Part shown: positions 18,007 to 25,649 of the stretch, in pieces
Layout of the letters: the number at the start of each line of letters is the position of its first letter
Numbering within the stretch: the stretch's first letter is position 1
Assembly: GCA_033721915.1 (NCBI GenBank)
Contig: JAWWAC010000009.1
Location: forward strand, 11,502-75,501
DNA length: 64,000 nt
Reading direction: 5' to 3'
DNA from: REBR01 sp033721915
GTDB lineage: Bacteria > Pseudomonadota > Gammaproteobacteria > Pseudomonadales > Oleiphilaceae
Translations under genes and position numbers: made by a program
Notes under the pieces: model-generated
Seen by the model: the letters and a program-made list of their open reading frames with translations, nothing else
Told to the model about the DNA's origin: nothing
Database searches by the model: none

Positions 18007-19125
18007 TCAAGGCTCCTGAAGCGCCTGCTGTTCTTGATTAAAGGTGCCGTGTTCCACGTGGAACATGGCAAGGTCGTTCACGGCCTCTCGCCACAGATGG
18101 GACGGATCCGGCCTTTCAATACTGGTGACAAACACCTGAGACCCCAGCTGCAACAGCTGATGGGCCAGCAATTCCCGGTTCCCCTGGTCCAGCTCCGCAT
18201 TGATATCGTCCAGAAGACAGATGCCATGGCGGTCATTGTGACGGTTCACCAGGGCCATCTGTGCCAGCTTCATCAACACCACCAGGGTCTTCTGCTGCCC
18301 CCGTGACAGCACCTCGTTGGCACGACGCCCCGCCACACGGATCTGAAGATCGGCCCTGTGGGGCCCGTGCAGCGTATGCCCGACACGGGATTCCTGGGGA
18401 AGGCTTTCAGAGAGCACCTCATCCAGTTCACGGCTTGCCGACCAGCCCTGGTAAAACCCCAGGCTGACCTCACGGGCCCAGGGCGCCTCCATGGTTTCCA
18501 GAAGCCCCTGCAGCAGTGGTACAAACCGCTCAAAACAGGTACGGCGCAACTGCGTCACCATGACCGCCTGTTCCACAAACTGCCGATCCCAGACCCTGAT
18601 TTGGGAATCGCCCATAGTACCATTTCTGAGACAATGATTCCGCTGTGACAGACTCTTTTGACACCGTTGCCAGATACCGGCAAAGGAAGGTTCCACGTGG
18701 AACACCAGCCAGTCGAGAAACTGCCGGCGCTTGCCGGGACCACCGGCAACAATATCAAAGGTGCCTGGTTCGATCACGGACACAGGCAATTCACGGGCCA
18801 TGGTGGCCAGTGAGCGCACCCGTTCACCGTCGGCCTTGAGAATGGTTTCCTTGCGCTTGAAATCCCGGCTGAATCCCAGTCGGTGTTCACGGTGGTTATG
18901 AGTGACACGGCCAAAGAGGGTGAACTGAGTATCCCCCAGGGTGACCAGATTCTCGGGCTTGTGGGTGCGGAAGGAGCGGCCGGTGGAAAGCACATGAATG
19001 GCCTCTAGCAGGCTGGTTTTGCCGGAGCCGTTCACGCCGTGGATAAGATTCACACTGGAAGAAAACCGCAGCGACCCGGGCGCCAGATTCCGGAAGGACT
19101 GGGTCTGTAATTCAATCAGTGCCAT
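18007..19125 (-). CDS. recF: DNA repair ATPase RecF
   Basis: A 372-residue SMC-like ATPase that helps load RecA at gapped DNA with RecO and RecR. Walker A is GVNGSGKTSLLEA (about residues 30-42); the signature LSRGQQKTLVV and Walker B CLLDDINAELD lie in the last third. Two parS sites are embedded in the coding sequence and read as FHVE in this frame. recF is separated from dnaN by 3.3 kb of repeats and other genes, so its promoter must lie upstream of 19125, where an 11-base direct repeat occurs. Confidence 0.97.
   Translation of the reverse strand: MALIELQTQSFRNLAPGSLRFSSSVNLIHGVNGSGKTSLLEAIHVLSTGRSFRTHKPENLVTLGDTQFTLFGRVTHNHREHRLGFSRDFKRKETILKADGERVRSLATMARELPVSVIEPGTFDIVAGGPGKRRQFLDWLVFHVEPSFAGIWQRCQKSLSQRNHCLRNGTMGDSQIRVWDRQFVEQAVMVTQLRRTCFERFVPLLQGLLETMEAPWAREVSLGFYQGWSASRELDEVLSESLPQESRVGHTLHGPHRADLQIRVAGRRANEVLSRGQQKTLVVLMKLAQMALVNRHNDRHGICLLDDINAELDQGNRELLAHQLLQLGSQVFVTSIERPDPSHLWREAVNDLAMFHVEHGTFNQEQQALQEP
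18050..18065. other. parS: parS centromere site 1
   Basis: TGTTCCACGTGGAACA is a perfect 16-base palindrome identical to the Pseudomonas-type ParB binding site. It lies in the 3' end of recF, about 7 kb from the putative origin. Confidence 0.92.
18689..18704. other. parS: parS centromere site 2
   Basis: GGTTCCACGTGGAACA holds the full 14-base core GTTCCACGTGGAAC. It is also inside recF, 639 bases from site 1. Confidence 0.9.
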
Positions 19126-19174
19126 AGACGCCGGGTCTCACAACAACTCGCTCAGGGAGGCACTACCTTAACCC

Positions 19175-19217
19175 CTGTCAGCCCTCGCGGCTATCCCCAA
19201 TAGCGTCTGTCAGCCCT
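19175..19217 (-). promoter_or_regulatory. 11-base direct repeat upstream of recF
   Basis: CTGTCAGCCCT occurs at 19175-19185 and again at 19207-19217, exactly 32 bases (about three helical turns) apart, 50-92 bases upstream of the recF start. This is a possible operator for the recF-gyrB promoter; the regulator is unknown. Confidence 0.4.
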
Positions 19218-19260
19218 TTAAAATGGACCTTCGCACTTAAGAGGGAAACGACGTCTAAAA

Positions 19261-19647
19261 AGTTACCAGCTTGGGTTTGGAGTTAAACTCCCACGGCTGA
19301 AGACGGTGAGCCTGGGTGCAGGGCACCACCCCCGGGACCCTGGTTGGCGAGACTATCAACCGTCCCTGGTCTCCAGTCTCGCGGTGGCCATCCCTGGCCA
19401 CTGGCAACCAGGGTCCCGGGGGTGATGCCCCTTTAACTTCCCAGTTGTCGTGAGCTCCGGATGCTGAGGGCCACTTCCTGTTGGTACGCGTTCTCCTCAT
19501 CATATTTCTACGTCCAATGGCTGCGTTGCCCCGACTACCGACAACACACTGGCTTTCCGAACCGCTGGGCGTCCTGCCCAGAAGTTCGGCGCCGGGCATC
19601 CCTGCCCGGCTGACGCCAATGCGCCGTCGGTAGTAATCAGGACGTAG
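19261..19647 (-). ncRNA. structured multi-hairpin element, copy A (TwoAYGGAY-like)
   Basis: Read on the minus strand this is a 5' module, a linker and a 3' module. The 5' module is closed by CTACGTCC/GGACGTAG (19508-19515, 19640-19647) and ACTACCGAC/GTCGGTAGT (19534-19542, 19626-19634). It holds a hairpin with stem GCCGGGC and loop AGGGAT (19591-19610) and one with stem CTGGGC and loop AGGAC (19565-19581). The 3' module is closed by a perfect 20-bp stem (19327-19346 / 19405-19424) and holds hairpins with loops AGGGAT (19384-19401) and AGGGAC (19347-19382). No convincing protein is encoded. Loops and architecture match the TwoAYGGAY RNA motif and the ANGGA loops bound by CsrA/RsmA proteins. 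Transcription is not shown by the sequence. Confidence 0.6.
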
Positions 19648-19723
19648 CAGGCCGCATTGGGTGCTGAGCATTTGCAGCCAAATCCGGCATACCGGTGTTT
19701 TTAGGCATCCAGCGTCATCTTAA

Positions 19724-20113
19724 TCGCTAACGGCAGTGCCCTGGCTTAAAGGAGGCCATGGACGGCCGACGCGGCGCATCAGGACACGGACGTCCTGATA
19801 AGCCGAAAGCCAGGGCACTGACGATAGCCGAAGCGAGAGAATTGTGGGCGTAGAAAAAAGGTGAGGAGAACACGTACCAACCAGTACAGGCTCACAGCAT
19901 CCGGAGGAAGAGAAGACGACAGAACATGAGAGGGACCCCTCCCGGGGGTCTGGTTGCCAGTGGCCAGGGATGGCCACCGCGGGACTCTGGGCCAAGGACG
20001 GCCCAGCGTTCCGCCAACCAGACCCCCGGGAGGGGTGCCCTGCGCACCAACTCGCCTTCTTCAAAAAAGCAGTGGCAAGCCAACTCAAAACCAGCCCCCA
20101 GAACAGGGGGCTG
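19724..20113 (+). ncRNA. structured multi-hairpin element, copy B (TwoAYGGAY-like)
   Basis: This is a diverged copy of the element at 19261-19647 in the opposite orientation. Module 1 is closed by a perfect 14-bp stem (19734-19747 / 19807-19820), extended by TCGCT/AGCGA, around hairpins with loops ATGGAC (19754-19767) and ACGGAC (19778-19799, 8-bp stem). The linker shares GTAGAAA, GAGGAGAAC, CGTACCAAC and CATCCGGAG with copy A. Module 2 is closed by a perfect 22-bp stem (19935-19956 / 20015-20036) around hairpins with loops AGGGAT (19960-19977) and AAGGAC (19987-20006). A final CAGCCCCC/GGGGGCTG hairpin (20092-20113) could end a transcript, though no T-run follows. Confidence 0.6.
19758..19853 (+). 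CDS. possible 31-aa leader ORF inside copy B
   Basis: ATG at 19758 is preceded by the strong ribosome site AAAGGAGG (19748-19755). It opens a 31-residue frame that begins MDGRRGASGHG, ends EARELWA and stops at TAG 19851. The start codon forms part of the ATGGAC hairpin loop, so a CsrA-type protein could block translation. Copy A has no counterpart, and the frame may be chance. Confidence 0.2.
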   Translation: MDGRRGASGHGRPDKPKARALTIAEARELWA

Positions 20114-20309
20114 AAATGATGCTACAGGAGCCGGCTGTTACCGGGAGTGTCTGGGGATTACAATTGGCTCCCGTCGAGCGCCACAGGGCCCAAACAGACC
20201 CTGAAACAACAGGCCAGCAGGGAAGAATCCAGAATGAGCGGCAGTGAGTCACAGCTAAATTCGCATCCGACTCAAGGAACCGGCTCCGGAAAAACCGCCT
20301 GGGGAAACA

Positions 20310-20918
20310 GTGGAATACCGCCAGGACCGGATCATCGGTGCACTGGTAATCGCCACACTCATCATCGGCTCCGCCATTAGCGGATTGATTCACTGAGCCG
20401 CATCACCGGAAGAACCCCACCCACCCGTGGCTATTGAACCTGTCACACTCGGTTCCCGTGACAACAGCCAGCAAGACAACCCCACTCTGGTAATGGAAAC
20501 ACCACGGCCCATTGTCGTCCCCATCCAGTCCGGCGCCACTGAAGTGACAATCACCCAGCCAGCAGACCGGGATCTCTCCGTCCCCGTGGCCAATGCCACA
20601 CCGGCTCTGGTACACAACAGGGCACCGGAACAGGTCCTCCGCGCAACCCTGACCACGGGGCTTCGTGACGTGGAGCCCGTGGACCGGGCACCGGCACTGA
20701 TCACCATGAACGCACAGGGGCTGAAAGGACAGACACTGCATCACAACTGGTATCGCAAAGGTCAGAGACAGGCCCGGATTACCATGAAACCGCAACTGGA
20801 CCGACTCAGTGCCCATTCCAGCAAATACGTGGATACTCATCAGCTGGGTGACTGGCAGGTGATAATGGTCACTGATGAGGGGGAAGTGCTGGCGGAAGCC
20901 GGTTTTGAGGTCCGGTAG
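20310..20918 (+). pseudogene. DUF2914-type membrane-anchored protein, interrupted by in-frame TGA
   Basis: From GTG 20310 (GGGGA just upstream) the frame encodes a 28-residue piece with a membrane helix (IIGALVIATLIIGSAISGLI) and then hits TGA at 20394. The same frame continues without a break to 20918 as AASPEEPHPP, a low-complexity linker and a C-terminal domain (HNWYRKGQRQARITMKPQL, SKYVDTHQLGDWQVIMV, GEVLAEAGFEVR) resembling DUF2914. Family members usually have an N-terminal membrane anchor followed by this domain. Reading across TGA restores that layout, so a nonsense mutation is likely. Readthrough, a separate reinitiated cistron (GTG 20427) or a sequence error remain possible. The upstream region in another frame (ATG about 20234) may be a further broken piece. 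Confidence 0.6.
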
Positions 20919-20980
20919 AAAAACAGGGTCATATAGGAAGCAGTAATCGGTGAGGGGTCAGCCCGGTGGAAAACCGGCAC

Positions 20981-21015
20981 CCTCTGACCGGAGTGATGGA
21001 TAACCCGGTCAGAGG
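20981..21015. terminator. hairpin between converging genes
   Basis: CCTCTGACCGG (20981-20991) and CCGGTCAGAGG (21005-21015) form a perfect 11-bp stem around a 13-base loop between the DUF2914 frame and the converging UbiB-like gene. No T-run is present. A CCGGT/ACCGG hairpin precedes it at about 20964-20976. Confidence 0.5.
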
Positions 21016-21032
21016 ATGGCTGCTGGCTGGAT

Positions 21033-22355
21033 TCAGTGCAGCATGGTGAGACGGTCGTCCACGAACATGTCCATCTCCGGCGCCAGTATGTGCACGTAAC
21101 GGTCGAAATAGAGAAACTGCTTTATCAGCAGGGCAAACTCACGGGGGAAATGCAGTCCGTGACTCTCACCAATGCGCACCAGATCCATAAGCATGTTGTT
21201 CACGTCGTCCTCGGTCTGTTCCAGCAGATCATCGCCACTGGCGTAATCCGGCACCATGCCGTCAAGATGCTGCTGCACACTGGAGAGATCCCGGGACAGG
21301 GCCTTCACGTCCACTTCTTCGTGGGTGATGCCAATACGCACCATGGCATCCGCCATGCGGTCAAAGTCACCGGCCATGATGGCCGTCATGAAATCGGATA
21401 CCCCCTCCCAGGTGCTCGGACGTATGCGTCCGACGATGCCGAAATCGATAAAGCCGACACGGCCGTCTTCCAGCACCATCAGATTGCCCGCATGGACATC
21501 CGCGTGGAAAAACTCGCACTGGGTCAGGCTGGCGAACCAGGTGTTCATGGCGGTAATCAGGGTGCGTTCCGGGTCTTTGGAATAGCGGCGGATGCTGTCC
21601 AGATCCGTCATGGGCACACCCCGGAAACGCTCCATGGTCAGTACACGGCGGCTGCTCAGGTGGCGGTAGACCTTGGGCACTGTGGCCTCGGTGTTGCCGG
21701 TCTCGTCCAGGAAGCGGGCAAAGGCTTCCAGGTTGTTGGCTTCCTGCACAAAGTCGCACTCTTCCATCATGGTGCGCTGGATTTCCTGCACCACGCCGGA
21801 CATGGACGTCCAGGCCAGCTTCGGGGCCAGCTTTTCGGTAATACGGGCCGAGAGGTAGAGGAAGTTGAGATCCGTCAGCAGGATATTGGAGACCCCGGGT
21901 TTCTGGATCTTGAGCACCACCTCTTCACCGGTTTTCAGACGGGCGCAATGGACCTGGGCGATGGAGGCAGAGGCCAGTGGCTCACGGTCGATGGACTCGA
22001 ACAGCTCCTCCAGTGGCCGGTCCAGCTCCTCCCTGAGGATGCGCTCCATTACGGAGTAAGGCAGAGGCGTCGTCTGGTCGAGACAGCCCTGGAACTCCTC
22101 CACATAGGCCTTGGGGAAGAAAGTGGGGGAGGAGGCGATAAACTGCCCCAGTTTGATGTAGGTCGCCCCCAGCTCCTCGAAGGTGCTGCGCAGCAGACGC
22201 GGCAGTGGCGGTCGGTCACCGGCCGCCCAGCGCAGTCCGGTGCGTGAGAGCACCATGGCGGTCTGACCGATACGGAAAGCGCCCTTGATACCATCGGTAA
22301 AAAGGTTCAATGGGCGGTTCATGGTCGGCGGGTTCGCCTGTATTGCGTCCGGCAT
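21033..22355 (-). CDS. ABC1/UbiB-family atypical kinase
   Basis: A 440-residue protein of the ABC1/ADCK/UbiB group. Family features seen: the KLGQ motif in LGATYIKLGQFIASSPTFFP, the Ala-rich nucleotide loop ASASIAQVHCARLKTGEEVVLKIQKPG with the invariant Lys, FVQEANN, the catalytic HADVHAGNLMV and the metal-binding FIDFGIVG. Members are ATPases that support ubiquinone or other lipid pathways. Unlike E. coli UbiB there is no obvious C-terminal membrane helix pair, so I do not call it ubiB. AAGGAGCG upstream supports ATG 22355. It sits unusually between dnaN and recF, 63 bases after dnaN. Confidence 0.88.
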   Translation of the reverse strand: MPDAIQANPPTMNRPLNLFTDGIKGAFRIGQTAMVLSRTGLRWAAGDRPPLPRLLRSTFEELGATYIKLGQFIASSPTFFPKAYVEEFQGCLDQTTPLPYSVMERILREELDRPLEELFESIDREPLASASIAQVHCARLKTGEEVVLKIQKPGVSNILLTDLNFLYLSARITEKLAPKLAWTSMSGVVQEIQRTMMEECDFVQEANNLEAFARFLDETGNTEATVPKVYRHLSSRRVLTMERFRGVPMTDLDSIRRYSKDPERTLITAMNTWFASLTQCEFFHADVHAGNLMVLEDGRVGFIDFGIVGRIRPSTWEGVSDFMTAIMAGDFDRMADAMVRIGITHEEVDVKALSRDLSSVQQHLDGMVPDYASGDDLLEQTEDDVNNMLMDLVRIGESHGLHFPREFALLIKQFLYFDRYVHILAPEMDMFVDDRLTMLH

Positions 22356-22418
22356 GGGTTTCGCTCCTTTTATCGGTCAATTCATTCAATGGATGCTGCT
22401 GTTCAGGGGCCCGGAAAA

Positions 22419-23522
22419 CTAGAGCCGCATGGGCATCACCACATAGACACATTCGTCATCGCCGCCGCTTTCGATCAGGGCACTGGCGTTGGGGTCGGAG
22501 AACACCATGCGCACCTGGTCGTGGCTGATGGCATTGAGCACATCAATGAGATAGCCCACATTGAAACCGATCTGCAGCGACTCTCCCTGATACTCCACCG
22601 CCATGGCGTCTTCCGCCTGTTCCTGTTCCGGGTTGTTGGCATACACGTGGAGTTCATTGGGCTCGAGCTGCAGACGCACACCGCGAATGTTTTCATGGGA
22701 GAGAATGCTCGCCCTCTGCAGCATGTTCTTGAGGGTGACCCGGTCCGCCAGCACAATCTTGTCACCACCTCGGGGCACCACCCGGTTGTAGTCCGGGAAC
22801 TTGCCCTCAATCAGCTTGGAGGTGAAGGTAAAGCCCCCCACGGTGGCCCTGAGGTGGTTTTCACCAATGACCAGCTCCACGGGTGTCACCACATCGTCCA
22901 GCAGCCGCATCAGCTCCTGGACGCCCTTGCGGGGCAGTATCACCTGACGTGTGGAGTCAATGCCCGTATCCATGGAATAAGTGGTCATGGCCAGTCGGTG
23001 GCCATCCGTGGCCACAGCACGAAGTAATTGATCACTGACTTCGATCAGCATGCCATTGAGGTAATAACGCACATCCTGCTGTGCCATGGCAAAGGCGGTG
23101 GCTTCCAGCAGATGGCGCAGCTCACCCTGGGGCAGTGACAGCCGGAAGCTCTCCGCATCGTCTTCCACATTGGGGAAATGCTCCGCCGGCAGTGTGGACA
23201 GGGTAAACTGACTGGCCCCGGCCCTGATCTTCATCCTCTCGGCTTCCACGGACAGGGTGAAGCTGGCCTCCTCAGGCAATGAGCGGCAGATGTCGGAGAG
23301 CTTGCGGGCCGGCACCGTGATCCGCCCAGGCTGCTCCAGCGCCACATTGTCCACCCTGGAGACCAGCTCCACCTCCATGTTGGTCCCGGTCAGCGTGAGC
23401 TGATCCTCTTCGGCGATCAGCAGCACATTGGACAGAACCGGCATGGTCTGTTTCTTTTCCACCACACCGGCGATGGCCTGCAGCGGCTGTAATAAGGCTT
23501 CTCGGGAAAGGGTCAGTTTCAT
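22419..23522 (-). CDS. dnaN: DNA polymerase III sliding clamp (beta)
   Basis: A 367-residue beta clamp subunit; a head-to-tail dimer rings DNA and tethers polymerase III. Three repeated beta-clamp domains are evident, with MKLTLSREALLQPLQAIAGVVEKKQTMPVLSNVLL at the N-terminus (broken here only by normal family variation), ATDGHRLA at about residues 174-181 and the C-terminal YVVMPMRL that contributes to the hydrophobic cleft. The length equals the usual 366-367. It lies 39 bases after dnaA and is probably co-transcribed with it. Confidence 0.99.
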   Translation of the reverse strand: MKLTLSREALLQPLQAIAGVVEKKQTMPVLSNVLLIAEEDQLTLTGTNMEVELVSRVDNVALEQPGRITVPARKLSDICRSLPEEASFTLSVEAERMKIRAGASQFTLSTLPAEHFPNVEDDAESFRLSLPQGELRHLLEATAFAMAQQDVRYYLNGMLIEVSDQLLRAVATDGHRLAMTTYSMDTGIDSTRQVILPRKGVQELMRLLDDVVTPVELVIGENHLRATVGGFTFTSKLIEGKFPDYNRVVPRGGDKIVLADRVTLKNMLQRASILSHENIRGVRLQLEPNELHVYANNPEQEQAEDAMAVEYQGESLQIGFNVGYLIDVLNAISHDQVRMVFSDPNASALIESGGDDECVYVVMPMRL

Positions 23523-23561
23523 TGTTTGTCCGTTATTGCCTGAGGTTGAAAAAGTCCGTCA

Positions 23562-25070
23562 TCAGCTGGTCAGCAGCCGCATGAAATTCTGGTAGTCCTC
23601 ACGGATACCCGGATCCGTCTCCTGCAACTGCACGATCTTTTTGCAGGCGTGCAGCACCGTGGTGTGGTCACGGCCGCCAAAGGCCTCGCCGATTTCCGGC
23701 AGGCTGTGGTTGGTCAGTTCCTTGGCCAGTGCCATGGCCATCTGCCGAGGGCGGGTAATGGAGCGGGTGCGGCGCTTGGAATGCAGATCCGCCACCTTCA
23801 TCTTGTAATACTCCGCCACGGTGCGCTGTATATTGTCGATACTGACCTGTTTTTCATGCAGGGCCAACAGGTCTTTCAGGCTCTCGCGAATAAAGGCCGG
23901 GGTAATCTGCTGGCCGGTGAAGTGCGAGTTGGCAATCACCAGCTTCAGGGCGCCTTCCAGTTCCCGCACGTTGGAGCGGATTTTCTGGGCGATAAAAAAC
24001 GCCGCCTCGCTGCTGATGGTCACCCGGGCCTGCTCGGCTTTTTTCATGATGATGGCCACCCGGGTTTCCAGCTCCGGTGGCTCCACCATCACCGTCAGCC
24101 CCCAGCCGAAACGGGACTTGAGGCGCTCTTCCATGTTGACGATTTCCTTGGGGAAACGGTCACAGGTGAGAATGATCTGCTGGCCGCCTTCCAGCAATGC
24201 ATTGAAGGTGTGGAAAAACTCCTCCTGGGAACGCTCCTTGCCGGCAAAGAACTGGATATCATCAATCAGCAGCGCATCCAGTGAACGATAATAACGCTTG
24301 AATTCGTTAATGGCATTGAGCTGAAGGGCCTTGACCATGTCCGCCACGAAGCGCTCTGAGCGCAGGTAAGCCACCTTGGCATTGGGGTTGCGGCGCACGA
24401 TCTCGCTGCCCACGGCGTGCATCAGGTGGGTTTTACCCAGGCCCACACCGCCGTACAGAAACAGCGGGTTGTAGGAGCCACCCGGGTTTTCCGCCACCTG
24501 CATGGAGGCGGCCCTGGCCAGCTGGTTGGACTTGCCCTCCACAAAGGTGTCAAAGGTGAACTGGCGGTTGAGGAAACTCTCGTGTTTCACCCCCCCTTCC
24601 ACCTGAACCCGCCGGTGCTGGCGGCGGCTGTCCCAGGCCCTGGGCTGCTCCCCCTGGTCGGGGCTCTGGCTGGCGGTATTGACCTCGTCACGACTCACGG
24701 GAGCCGCCAGTTCCGACTCCGGCGCGCTGCTGTGAGACGGGGCATCCGCGGCCACCTTGCTGGCGCCGTTCACCCGTGTGCTGCCATTGCCTTGGCGGGC
24801 GTCGCTGGCGGAGCCCACCTGCAGATGCACTGGGGGGAAATCGCCGGGGAAGCGCTCCTTGAGCACCTCCTCGATACGCGCCAGGTATTTCTGGCTCACC
24901 CAATCCATGACAAAGCGGTTGGGCGCCAGCAATACCAGAGCATCGTTCCGTATCTGGGACTGCAGCGGACGGATCCAGGTATTGAACTGTTGCGCCGGAA
25001 ATTCATCCCGGAGCACATCGAGACATTCTTGCCATTTTTGCTGCGGCACGGTGTTATCCCCGTCTGTCAT
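23562..25070 (-). CDS. dnaA: chromosomal replication initiator DnaA
   Basis: A 502-residue AAA+ initiator that binds DnaA boxes and opens the origin. Domain I (about 1-90) has WQECLDVLRDEFPAQQFNTWI; domain II (about 90-165) is a polar linker. Domain III shows Walker A GGVGLGKTHLMHAVG, Walker B LLIDDIQFFAGKE and sensor motifs including LKSRFGWGL. Domain IV has the DNA-binding RRTRSITRPRQMAMALAKEL and GGRDHTTVLHACKKI. A DnaA box (25209-25217) lies just upstream of its candidate promoter, in line with autoregulation. Confidence 0.99.
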   Translation of the reverse strand: MTDGDNTVPQQKWQECLDVLRDEFPAQQFNTWIRPLQSQIRNDALVLLAPNRFVMDWVSQKYLARIEEVLKERFPGDFPPVHLQVGSASDARQGNGSTRVNGASKVAADAPSHSSAPESELAAPVSRDEVNTASQSPDQGEQPRAWDSRRQHRRVQVEGGVKHESFLNRQFTFDTFVEGKSNQLARAASMQVAENPGGSYNPLFLYGGVGLGKTHLMHAVGSEIVRRNPNAKVAYLRSERFVADMVKALQLNAINEFKRYYRSLDALLIDDIQFFAGKERSQEEFFHTFNALLEGGQQIILTCDRFPKEIVNMEERLKSRFGWGLTVMVEPPELETRVAIIMKKAEQARVTISSEAAFFIAQKIRSNVRELEGALKLVIANSHFTGQQITPAFIRESLKDLLALHEKQVSIDNIQRTVAEYYKMKVADLHSKRRTRSITRPRQMAMALAKELTNHSLPEIGEAFGGRDHTTVLHACKKIVQLQETDPGIREDYQNFMRLLTS

Positions 25071-25152
25071 GACTGCAAAGACTCCCTCGAGTAGTCCCTA
25101 CAGGCCTGCGGTGGCCTCCTCCCGGTTGGGTATCCGGGGAGCAGGGCAAGGC

Positions 25153-25181
25153 ATTCTACTCCTAGCAGAGGCTGCGGTGAA
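25153..25181 (-). promoter_or_regulatory. candidate dnaA promoter
   Basis: On the minus strand TTCACC (complement of 25176-25181) is 17 bases from TAGAAT (complement of 25153-25158), about 80 bases upstream of the dnaA start. A perfect DnaA box lies 28 bases further upstream. Confidence 0.55.
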
Positions 25182-25199
25182 GCCCTGTTATTAAGGCTA

Positions 25200-25600
25200 T
25201 AAACAGCCTGTGGATAACTTTCCTTATGAAATTCTTGCATTTAGAGACCTGTCACCAGGGTAGTGCACAAAATTAAGACCTCAATTGGACAACCAGAGGC
25301 CGGGGAAGTTATCCACAGTGGTTCGGGTATAAGCTGGTAACAAACGGCGGCTAAACCGGTGCACAGAGACGGGATAAAACCCCCGTAAATGCCACAAGCC
25401 GTTTTCCCCCCAATCCATACCGTTTTCATACCCGGTTTACGCCCGGCTCGCCAACAACCTTGTGCTTTCTGTATCTCATTGACTTTAAAATTTATTTTTG
25501 ATTTTTCCACAAGGAATGGCCTCAGTAACAGTAGTAATAACAGTCTTTAAGTTCTTTAAGAACACTAAAACTGATTACTGTTACTGTGCCGGACCGGGAT
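25200..25600. other. oriC: putative chromosomal origin oriC (dnaA-rpmH gap)
   Basis: The 719-base gap 25071-25789 has no gene. It holds perfect DnaA boxes at 25209-25217 (TGTGGATAA) and 25309-25317 (TTATCCACA), a one-mismatch box TTTTCCACA at 25503-25511, and an AT-rich tract at about 25478-25508 next to that box that could be the unwinding element. Genes diverge from it: dnaA-dnaN leftward, rpmH-rnpA rightward. This is the origin position known in Pseudomonas. A second DnaA-box pair exists upstream of mnmG. Confidence 0.75.
25523..25586. repeat. 64-bp inverted repeat within oriC region
   Basis: CAGTAACAGTA (25523-25533) pairs perfectly with TACTGTTACTG (25576-25586). The interval contains the palindrome GTTCTTTAAGAAC (25551-25563). 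It sits immediately beside the AT-rich tract and could be a protein-binding or cruciform element. Confidence 0.7.
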
Positions 25601-25649
25601 CGGCCAGACACCGTCCCGGGGTCCACCCGGGGGAAAGTGCAGACAGTGA

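Noticed and set aside
19255..19671. 138-codon minus-strand frame across copy A
   Set aside because: The frame is basic, low in hydrophobic core residues and spans perfect hairpin stems. The matching frame in copy B is broken, so conservation is of structure, not protein.
19720..20088. 122-codon minus-strand frame across copy B
   Set aside because: It runs antisense to the structured element and contains its palindromes; composition is not protein-like and copy A has no equivalent.
20394..20396. TGA as a selenocysteine codon
   Set aside because: The codon sits between a membrane helix and a flexible linker with no redox motif, and no SECIS-like hairpin directly follows it.
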